From Chloroflexota bacterium (GTDB lineage Bacteria > Chloroflexota > Anaerolineae > B4-G1 > SLSP01), in contig JAIOAX010000003.1 in NCBI GenBank assembly GCA_019873645.1, forward strand, positions 62,001 through 126,000: 64,000 nt of DNA. Direction: 5' to 3'. Position 1 is the stretch's first letter; every line of letters begins with the position of its first letter. A program made the translations under genes and the position numbers. The notes beneath the pieces were generated by a model that worked only from the letters and a program-made list of their open reading frames with translations, did not search any database and was not told the origin of the DNA. Below, piece after piece: positions 57,924 through 64,000 of this stretch.

Positions 57924-60200
57924 TTAACGCCGCCCCGCGAACAGCATCTGCCACAGCAGTTTCAACAGCGTCTGCAAGCGGCCCACGATGCTGTCCTGGC
58001 GAGACAGTGGGGATTGTAAATCTCCAGCTTGCGGCGTTGTCGCCGCCGATGATTGCGGATCACGCACTGCGACAACCTCACCCTTGTAGTTAAAGAGCAC
58101 ATTCGTTCCGCTTTGCAGGAAGGCCCGCGCCGTCGGATCATCGGCCAGAGCAAAATACTCTGCGGAGCCGAATTCAATCTCGCGGTCTACTTTGATGTTC
58201 GCGGCAATCCACGCCTGAGTGATCGGCTCATCCACATTGCCCTGCGCCTGCACCAGCGACAAATCCACGTATTGCTGCGCCACCTGTGCCATGCTGCGCT
58301 GCTCGCGGTTGATGACGTTCGCGCCGGTCGCCAGGCTCGCCCGATCCGTTTGCTGATAACTCAAGTTTTGCGCCCGCGCCTGCACCGTCGTCCGCCCGGA
58401 AGCCTGATTCAATTCCGTCTGATTGCCGTACAACGCCATATTCTCCATCGAAGCCGCGCCTTCCGCCTGTGCCGAGATGACGAAGGTGGTGTACGGCGTG
58501 ACGACGCCATAGCTCAAGCCTAATTCGCGGATCTCTTCAATCAGCGCGGCGCGTTCCCCTTTGACACGCACCTCATCTAGCAATGCCCCAATCCGGCGGG
58601 TGGCCCACAGACGCGTCACAAAGTCGTGGTTGCCGGTCTGCGCCAGGTTGTAATGATAGACGTACTCGCATGGCTCAGCGCCGGCGCGCCCATGCACCCG
58701 CACCGTCACCTGCTCGGCGGTCGGCTCATAGCGCCCGGTGAGCAGCACACTCGATCCACGAAACAGATCGGGCATCGTTGACGGGTACAGGTCGGTGACG
58801 CGCAGCCCCTCAAATTCAATTGCCACATCCGTCAATACGGGATTGGCGATATGTTTGTAAAATTCGGAGAGCGCCATTTCCAGGTTTTCACCCGGCTGGA
58901 CGTAGGTGACACTGCCGCCATTATCCAGCGCCAGCCGGTCGAGCAAATGCGTGTTCACATCGTAGCCCACGCCGAAAACATGCAACCGTGCTCCCAACCG
59001 TGCGTTAGCGCGCGCCACCAGATCGGCAATCAACGTGTCATCGGTAATGCCCGCCGTAGGTAATCCGTCGGTGAGAAAGACGAGGAGTCGCGAGGCATCG
59101 GCGCGCTCTTCGCTACGTGAGAAAATCGCCAGACCACTCTGCAATGCGCCTTCGATGTTGGTGTTGTAACGCGCCGTGAGTTCCCGAACAAAGCGTCGGG
59201 CATCAGAAAGTGCACGTTGATCCACAGGCATCAGGGTCGCAGCGAAAACATCCAGTTGGTCATCGAAGCTTACGATGGAAAAGCGGTCGTTGGGGTTCAG
59301 TTGCCCCAGAATGAATTCCAGGGCGTCTTGCGCCTGTCCGATCTTCTCGCCGCTCATGCTACCGGAGCGGTCAATGACAAAAACGATGTCTTTAGGCAAC
59401 ACCTCATCCGGCGCCTCTTGAGCCTCAGGGGCAAAAAGGAAGAGAAAATGGTCATGGTCGGCGCGTTCACCGGTCAACAAGCCGCTGCCAAAGCCACCCT
59501 CTGTCGGGCTGAAGAAGAGATCGAAATCCTCGGTGGGATTGACGTTTTGCGCCTTCCACGTTACCCGCGCGCGGTTCGCTCCCAGGCGCTCCGTCGTCAC
59601 CGCGTGGGACGAACTGTAAAGCGCGCCCAAGCCGCCGTAGGGACCTACATCTACGGTAAGCATGACCTCTTCTACCGGTGCAGACGCATACCGCTCGGTG
59701 CTGAGGATGTAGCGATAGTGAAGCAGCCCGCCGGTCGGCGCGAGCACCTGCTCGTATTCGAGCGTCATCTTCCGTGAAGTGCGGGCGGGCAGGCTGAGGT
59801 CAAAGGCGATGCTCTCCCAATCGGCGTACTGCAACAGCGACGGATCGCGGCGCTGCGCGACCATGGCGTACAACGCGGCGTTCGTCGTTGCCACGTCCTG
59901 GCGCGTCACCGTCTGCGCCTGCCCGCCCACGCGCGCCTCGAAGCGGGCAAGGATCGCGTCCGGCGGCACAGGGAAGAAGTAACGCCCGTCCACCGCAAAA
60001 TCGTGCGGATTGAAGAATTCCTGCTCCACTCGCGTGACCGCGTGATTGTCCTCGATGGTCACGGTGACGTGATGGTAGCGCACTTCCAGGTAATCGGGGC
60101 TGATACTTTCGGGGAAGATCATTCCGTCCGCCAGAACCGTAACGCTCGCGGCGTTTAACAACAGCACAGTCAACAGCAAAGCCAAAGTGATTTTACGCAT
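57924..60200 (-). CDS. Exported VIT and von Willebrand factor A domain protein
   Basis: The 758-residue product has a signal peptide (1-25), a VIT (vault/inter-alpha-trypsin) domain (about 40-165: YHHVTVTIEDNHAVTRVEQEFFNPH and DVATTNAALYAMV), and a VWA domain (about 270-440) with the metal site DRSGSMSG, and TDGLPTAGITDD. A beta-rich C-terminal region of about 300 residues follows, with RLWATRRIGALLDEVRVKGE and GVVTPYTTFVI, both typical of VIT/VWA proteins. The product is probably envelope-associated, in adhesion or assembly, by analogy. AGGAGG lies before ATG 60200. It follows the histidine kinase gene on the same strand by 132 bp, partly repeat. Confidence 0.88.
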   Translation of the reverse strand: MRKITLALLLTVLLLNAASVTVLADGMIFPESISPDYLEVRYHHVTVTIEDNHAVTRVEQEFFNPHDFAVDGRYFFPVPPDAILARFEARVGGQAQTVTRQDVATTNAALYAMVAQRRDPSLLQYADWESIAFDLSLPARTSRKMTLEYEQVLAPTGGLLHYRYILSTERYASAPVEEVMLTVDVGPYGGLGALYSSSHAVTTERLGANRARVTWKAQNVNPTEDFDLFFSPTEGGFGSGLLTGERADHDHFLFLFAPEAQEAPDEVLPKDIVFVIDRSGSMSGEKIGQAQDALEFILGQLNPNDRFSIVSFDDQLDVFAATLMPVDQRALSDARRFVRELTARYNTNIEGALQSGLAIFSRSEERADASRLLVFLTDGLPTAGITDDTLIADLVARANARLGARLHVFGVGYDVNTHLLDRLALDNGGSVTYVQPGENLEMALSEFYKHIANPVLTDVAIEFEGLRVTDLYPSTMPDLFRGSSVLLTGRYEPTAEQVTVRVHGRAGAEPCEYVYHYNLAQTGNHDFVTRLWATRRIGALLDEVRVKGERAALIEEIRELGLSYGVVTPYTTFVISAQAEGAASMENMALYGNQTELNQASGRTTVQARAQNLSYQQTDRASLATGANVINREQRSMAQVAQQYVDLSLVQAQGNVDEPITQAWIAANIKVDREIEFGSAEYFALADDPTARAFLQSGTNVLFNYKGEVVAVRDPQSSAATTPQAGDLQSPLSRQDSIVGRLQTLLKLLWQMLFAGRR

Positions 60201-60227
60201 GTCACACCTCCTGATTGTCTTGTAACC

Positions 60228-60262
60228 TTTAGTCCGATAGTCCTTAGTCGCGTGGTCTCGGA
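60228..60262. repeat. Short tandem repeat (atagtcc units)
   Basis: tttagtccgatagtccttag-type units upstream of the VIT/VWA gene, as at 13911-13940 and 42042-42076. Confidence 0.7.
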
Positions 60263-60332
60263 CGATTTAGCTACAGTGTAATGGAGGAGTGTGACAAATC
60301 GAAGACAAGAGGGGAATAGTCGGAGGATAGTT

Positions 60333-61865
60333 TCAGGATACAACCGGCAACGTAAACCGCGCCGTCGTCCCTTCGCCTTCGCGGCTTTCCAGCCACAGCT
60401 TGCCGCCGTGCGCCTCGACGAGTGCCTGCGCTATCGCTAATCCCAGGCCGCTGCCGCCATGAGCGCGAGAACGGGCCTTATCAGCCCGGTAGAAGCGCTC
60501 ACCAACGCGGGGGAGGGCGTCGGCAGGAATACCAATGCCACGATCGCGCACCTCGATCAGCACGGTATGCTCAGGGCCGGGGGAAACGCTCACCGTTACT
60601 TCGCCGCCGGGTTTAGAATATTTGATGGCGTTGTCCAACAGATTGACCAGCACCTGCGCCACACGATCCCTATCGGCCCACACGGGCAAGGCAGCCGTCG
60701 TCGGTGAGAGACGCAACCGCACGCCGGCGTTGTCGGCTTGCGGTGTCATACGTTCGACGGCCACGCGCACCAACGCGACGGCATCCATGGCTTCGCGGCG
60801 CAGATTCAGCGCCTCCGAATCGGCCCGCGAAAGCAGCAGTAGATCGTTGACCAGCCGAATCAGCCGGTCGGTCTCGCTTTCCACCGTGCCCAGAAAGCGG
60901 TCGCGCACATCGAGGTCCTCCACCGCGCCCGCGCGCAGCGTCTCCACCATGCCCTTGATCGAGGTCAGTGGCGTGCGCAGCTCGTGCGAGACGTTGGCGA
61001 CGAAGTCCGTCTGCATCTGGCGGGCAGCGCGCAGACGCGCGGTCATGGCGTTGAAGGCGCGGCTCAATTGCCCCAACTCGTCCCGCGAGCGCGCCGGCAC
61101 CCGGGTATCGAAATGTCCCTGCGCCACTGCACCCGCCGCTTCGGTCAAGCGGCGCACCGGGCGGGTGATGGCCCGCGAGAACACCAGGCCGACGATGCCG
61201 GAGAGCAGCAAGGCGATGATCGTCGAAAGTAGCAGACGGCCGCGCAGGTCACGCACTACCGTCGTCACATCGGTCAACGGCTGGCTCAAGTAAACCACGC
61301 CGACGAGCTTGCCGCCCACGAACGCCGGCAACGCCACAGACATCGCATCCACAGCGCCGCGCTCGACATGGCTGGCGTATTGCCCGCCCAACGCCTGCGC
61401 CACAAGCGCATCAGCGCTCAGGTTTACGCCGAGGTCGGCGTTCCAGGAATCCAGCACTACCGCCCCCTTGACATCCACCACCCGGATGCGCGTCTCCAGC
61501 TGTGTCCCCAGTTCCAGCAAGGTGTCTGCCAGATACGACAAATCCACGTCGCCGACCGTCACGCCGGTTTCAGGCACGGCGAGGTTCTGCGTTTGCACGG
61601 AGATGTTGCTCACCCGCCGCTGTTGCAGCACATTGACGGTTGCCGCATCCTCAGCGGTCTGCGGCGTGGTGTCCGCCCCGGCTATAGTCGCCCCGGGGAT
61701 CAGCGTCTGCGCTGTAATCTGCGCCTGCGCGATGAGGCTGTCCTCGATGGCTTCCAGGAAGTACCGTTCGAGGAACGAGAGCAACAACGCCCCCGATAGT
61801 CCCATCGCCAGGATGATCACGGCGAGGTGGGATAAGAGCAGTTTTATGCGTAGACTTGAGAACAT
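60333..61865 (-). CDS. PhoR-like sensor histidine kinase
   Basis: The start ATG 61865 (MFSSLRIKLLL) follows repeat DNA; a 15-residue extension in frame is probably spurious. The 510-residue product has two membrane segments (about 10-32 and 200-222) around an extracytoplasmic sensor of about 165 residues; HAMP (RAITRPVRRLTEAAGAVAQGHFDTRV); the phosphoacceptor histidine in FVANVSHELRTPLTSIKGM; and the ATPase with LVNLLDNAIKYSKPGG, VRDRGIGIPADALPRVGERFYR and GGSGLGLAIAQALVEAHGG. It should phosphorylate the OmpR-type regulator encoded just upstream in the same operon. The stimulus is unknown; the sensor is not a PAS domain. Confidence 0.92.
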   Translation of the reverse strand: MFSSLRIKLLLSHLAVIILAMGLSGALLLSFLERYFLEAIEDSLIAQAQITAQTLIPGATIAGADTTPQTAEDAATVNVLQQRRVSNISVQTQNLAVPETGVTVGDVDLSYLADTLLELGTQLETRIRVVDVKGAVVLDSWNADLGVNLSADALVAQALGGQYASHVERGAVDAMSVALPAFVGGKLVGVVYLSQPLTDVTTVVRDLRGRLLLSTIIALLLSGIVGLVFSRAITRPVRRLTEAAGAVAQGHFDTRVPARSRDELGQLSRAFNAMTARLRAARQMQTDFVANVSHELRTPLTSIKGMVETLRAGAVEDLDVRDRFLGTVESETDRLIRLVNDLLLLSRADSEALNLRREAMDAVALVRVAVERMTPQADNAGVRLRLSPTTAALPVWADRDRVAQVLVNLLDNAIKYSKPGGEVTVSVSPGPEHTVLIEVRDRGIGIPADALPRVGERFYRADKARSRAHGGSGLGLAIAQALVEAHGGKLWLESREGEGTTARFTLPVVS

Positions 61866-61867
61866 TT

Positions 61868-61906
61868 CGATTTCAGATTTTTGATTTTGGATTTTCGATT
61901 TGCGAA
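61868..61906. repeat. Short tandem repeat (gattttgg units)
   Basis: tttcagatttttgattttgg-type units before the kinase start. Confidence 0.75.
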
Positions 61907-61911
61907 CCAAA

Positions 61912-61972
61912 GAATGAGCGAATGAGCGAATGAGCGAATGAGCGAATCAGCGAATCAGCGAATCAGCAAATT
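61912..61972. repeat. Short tandem repeat (gagcgaat/cagcgaat octamers)
   Basis: Seven octamers, reverse-sense version of the gctgattc family at 8180-8262 and 11658-11709. Confidence 0.9.
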
Positions 61973-61986
61973 ACCAACCGCTCAAC

Positions 61987-62062
61987 TAACCAGCAACCAG
62001 CTTCCAGCAACCAGCTTCCAGCAACCAGCAACCAGCTTCCAGCAACCAGCAACCAGCATCAA
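61987..62062. repeat. Short tandem repeat (cagcaaccagcttc units)
   Basis: Nine units of 7-8 bp (ccagcaa/ccagctt) running up to the C-terminal codons of the response regulator. Confidence 0.9.
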
Positions 62063-62742
62063 GCTTCCAGTTTATACCCCACCCCACGCACGGTGACGAT
62101 GAGGTCTTCAGTGGGGGCGGCGTCGCGGAGTTTGGCGCGCAGGCGTTTGACAAGGGCATCCACGACGCGCAGATCATCGTGGTAGTCATAGCCCCAGACC
62201 AGATCGAGCAGTTGCTCACGGCTCAGGACCAGCCCGGCGTGCCGGGCAAAGACGTGCAACAGTTCAAACTCCAGCGCGGTCAGGTCGAGCAACGTAGCTC
62301 CCAGGCGCGCTTCGTGGCGGGCTACATCTACGATGAGTGCACCGACGCGCACCACATCCGACAGGCCGGTGGGTGCTTGCGGCGCAGTCCGGCGCAGGAC
62401 GTTCTTCACCCGCGCCAGCAGCTCACGCACACTGAAGGGTTTGACGACATAGTCATCCGCGCCCATTTCCAGGCCCAGCACGCGGTCAATTTCCTCATCC
62501 CGTGCGGTAAGCATGATGATCGGCACATCACATTCGCGGCGCAGCGCACGGCACACCTCGATCCCATCGAGCTTCGGCAACATCAGGTCGAGGATGATCA
62601 AATCCGGCCGCTCGTGGCGGGCCAGCGTCAACGCCTGCTCGCCATCCCGGGCTGCCACGACCTGATAGTGCGCCTGCTTCAGGTTGTAGGAGAGCACCTC
62701 AATGATCGGTGCTTCGTCGTCTACGATGAGAATCTTGGACAT
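62059..62742 (-). CDS. OmpR/PhoB-family response regulator
   Basis: The 227-residue transcription regulator has a receiver domain (1-120): ILIVDDEAPIIEVL (acidic pair at residues 8-9), the phosphoacceptor Asp52 in LIILDLMLPKLDG, threonine in MLTARDEE and lysine in DYVVKPFSVRELLAR. A winged-helix DNA-binding domain follows (about 128-227): ATLLDLTALEFELLHVFARHAGLVLSREQLLDLVWGYDYHDDLRVVDALVKRLRAKL and VRGVGYKLEA. Its histidine kinase is the next gene, so this is a complete two-component system. The ATG follows octamer repeat DNA with no ribosome site. Confidence 0.95.
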   Translation of the reverse strand: MSKILIVDDEAPIIEVLSYNLKQAHYQVVAARDGEQALTLARHERPDLIILDLMLPKLDGIEVCRALRRECDVPIIMLTARDEEIDRVLGLEMGADDYVVKPFSVRELLARVKNVLRRTAPQAPTGLSDVVRVGALIVDVARHEARLGATLLDLTALEFELLHVFARHAGLVLSREQLLDLVWGYDYHDDLRVVDALVKRLRAKLRDAAPTEDLIVTVRGVGYKLEA

Positions 62743-62744
62743 AA

Positions 62745-62779
62745 GAATCGGCGAATCGGCGAATCAGCGAATCGGCAAG
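62745..62779. repeat. Short tandem repeat (aatcggcg/aatcagcg octamers)
   Basis: Four octamers immediately before the response-regulator start, replacing a normal leader. Confidence 0.8.
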
Positions 62780-62907
62780 GCGTACACCATAGTCTCTGCC
62801 CCCTGCCCCTTGCCCCCTGCTCCTTGATTGTAACAGAAATGTAGGGGTTAGTAAAGGGATGGTTGAGACAGAACGATGACAAATACGCGATAAATGTGGC
62901 ACAAATA

Positions 62908-62939
62908 CCTGGCGAAGGTTGCGCCGAACCTTCGCCAGG
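62908..62939 (-). terminator. Hairpin after the DUF4349 gene
   Basis: Perfect 13-bp stem cctggcgaaggtt/aaccttcgccagg with a 6-base loop, 15 bp beyond the stop of the DUF4349 gene in its direction. Only a weak T-rich tail follows. A related tggcgaaggt hairpin is at 4231-4262. Confidence 0.65.
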
Positions 62940-62953
62940 ATTCTCAGAGAGGA

Positions 62954-63886
62954 TCACGCACGTGGGCGCTTCAAGAAATGCCGGATTCCCACAACGAGTG
63001 CGACAGGCGGGAGCACAATCGGCAAGACAACGATGCCAAACCAGATCGCCAGTTCCGCCAGGGCGCGCAGAATCGTCGTCAACGTCTTGCTTGCGTCTTG
63101 AGCAACCCGGCCCGCGCTCCAGGGTTCAGGAGTCGGCGTGGGCGTGGGCGTCGGCGCGACCGGGGGATCGGGTAGCCTGGGCGAGAGTTGCACGGTGATG
63201 GTGGAAAAAGCGGCCCGATCATAGAGGTAATTCATCCGTCCTTGTACGGCCTCGATTTCCGCCTCGACAGATTTGAGTTCCGCGTTGACCTTCAGAGCTT
63301 CCTCAACGGTTTGCGCCTGATCCAGGAAAGTGCGGATGCGGTCGCGCGTCGCTTCCAGGTTGCGCAGGCGGGATTGCAAATCCACATATTCATCTGTCAC
63401 ATCCTGCCCACCGGCGCGTTCATCGTCCACCGTGAGGGCGATGTCGCGCAGCCGCCGCATGGCCGTCTCGAACTGATCCACCGGCACACCCAGCGTCAGG
63501 CTGGCATATTTGTAATCCACACCGAGCCAGGGCTGATACCAAACCCGCGAGCTGATGATGTAGCCGCCAACATCGCCGACAACTTGCGTCAGACGGTCAA
63601 TGGCGACATCGGTGTTCTCGACCGTCAACTGCAAATCGGCGTTTTTGACGATCATCCGGTTGGTGCGCGGGGCGGCCACGACGGGCAACACATTTCCCCC
63701 GGATACAGAAGGCAACGGCGTCGCCGCAGGCATGGGCGTGGGTGCAATGGCAACGGTTTTCTCCACCACTTTCTCAACTTCAACCGTCTTGGAGACCATC
63801 TGAGGGGTAGGAGTCGTAGGGGCGGCACAAGCAGACAACATCACCACAGAAAACACGATCAACAAAAGCCAGAGACTGCGTTTCAT
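62954..63886 (-). CDS. DUF4349 lipoprotein
   Basis: The 310-residue product has a leader with lipobox LSAC (17-20), a short coiled stretch (VSKTVEVEKVVEKTV), a Thr/Pro piece, then the DUF4349 region: NRMIVKNADLQLTVENTDVAIDRLTQVVGDVGGYIISSRV and VPVDQFETAMRRLRD. A long coiled coil follows (DLQSRLRNLEATRDRIRTFLDQAQTVEEALKVNAELKSVEAEIEAVQGRMNYL), then a TPTPTP link and a C-terminal membrane helix (LAIWFGIVVLPIVLPPVALVVG). It is thus held in the membrane at both ends. AGGAGG lies before ATG 63886. Function of DUF4349 is unknown. Confidence 0.88.
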   Translation of the reverse strand: MKRSLWLLLIVFSVVMLSACAAPTTPTPQMVSKTVEVEKVVEKTVAIAPTPMPAATPLPSVSGGNVLPVVAAPRTNRMIVKNADLQLTVENTDVAIDRLTQVVGDVGGYIISSRVWYQPWLGVDYKYASLTLGVPVDQFETAMRRLRDIALTVDDERAGGQDVTDEYVDLQSRLRNLEATRDRIRTFLDQAQTVEEALKVNAELKSVEAEIEAVQGRMNYLYDRAAFSTITVQLSPRLPDPPVAPTPTPTPTPEPWSAGRVAQDASKTLTTILRALAELAIWFGIVVLPIVLPPVALVVGIRHFLKRPRA

Positions 63887-64000
63887 GATTTTCCTCCTGT
63901 CTGAACTGAAACTGTTTTTCGGGGATTCCCCTCACCTGTTCAGTTCCATGCAGTTCAGGAGGAAAAGGTTCACAAAAACAGGCACATGCAGGTAAATTAC

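Noticed and set aside
1..64000. tRNA, rRNA, phage or insertion-sequence genes
   Set aside because: Reading both strands I found no tRNA-like cloverleaf, rRNA motif, integrase or transposase; a dedicated tRNA or IS search would be needed for certainty.

Overview
The window reads as a chromosomal piece of a GC-rich bacterium, most probably a member of the Chloroflexota (Anaerolineae or a relative). That placement is an inference. It rests on many lipoproteins with Thr/Pro stalks, a secreted protein ending in YLPIVLRE, a LysW-type amino-acid carrier pathway, a pyrophosphate-type phosphofructokinase, stand-alone domains related to large membrane glycosyltransferases, and very abundant short intergenic repeats. 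No rRNA, tRNA, CRISPR array, transposase or phage gene was seen.

Layout. 1-4.2 kb (+): tail of an unknown gene, a GT39-type membrane glycosyltransferase and a secreted SUMF1-domain protein. 4.2-13.9 kb (-): one long operon in the order DUF4956 membrane protein, degenerate CotH-like kinase, VTC-domain polyphosphate-polymerase-like protein, CotH kinase with a C-terminal beta-helix, lipoprotein, and CotH-like protein with a lamin-tail domain. This is the most interesting candidate system. 13.9-18.1 kb (-): Ogt, a lipoprotein metallopeptidase, a TrmH-type rRNA methylase and a LysM lipoprotein. 18.2-40 kb (+): EF-P, a CCA-adding enzyme, three beta-propeller lipoproteins, an SDR dehydrogenase, PPi-PFK, a sugar transferase, a methyltransferase, a sortase, ADP-forming acetate-CoA ligase, a DASS permease, an MFS permease, RpiA, a response regulator and a PycB/OadA carboxyltransferase. 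40-48.6 kb: a CAP/LysM lipoprotein (-), RNase HI, a PAS histidine kinase, a ferredoxin-type protein, LysW-LysX-LysK, a possible toxin-antitoxin pair and an amidohydrolase. 48.6-52.6 kb (-): creatininase family, URO-D family, amino-acid ABC ATPase and an ABC permease fused to an RDD domain. 52.6-57.8 kb (+): GH4 glycosidase, BadF-type sugar kinase, a DegT aminotransferase fused to a SIS isomerase, then a broken PIN-domain gene with a small partner. 57.9-64 kb (-): VIT/VWA protein, a PhoR/PhoB-like two-component pair and a DUF4349 lipoprotein.

How the genes work together. The 6.8-13.9 kb operon looks like an envelope phosphotransfer machine. Its VTC, CotH and DUF4956 families are all recognisable, but no function is known for the combination. 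The 52.7-57 kb operon looks like amino-sugar metabolism: hydrolysis of a phosphorylated glycoside, sugar phosphorylation, then isomerisation and amination. LysW, LysX and LysK carry out carrier-protein-bound lysine (or ornithine) biosynthesis.

The second theme is repeats. At least a dozen families of degenerate 7-12 bp tandem units fill the intergenic spaces. They also run in frame into genes: they supply a lipoprotein signal peptide, loop and helix sequence of a membrane glycosyltransferase, the N-terminus of the VTC protein and the linker of a bifunctional enzyme. Three larger dispersed elements (about 85-135 bp) occur two or three times each. One of them, with two hairpins, shows compensatory substitutions between its copies.
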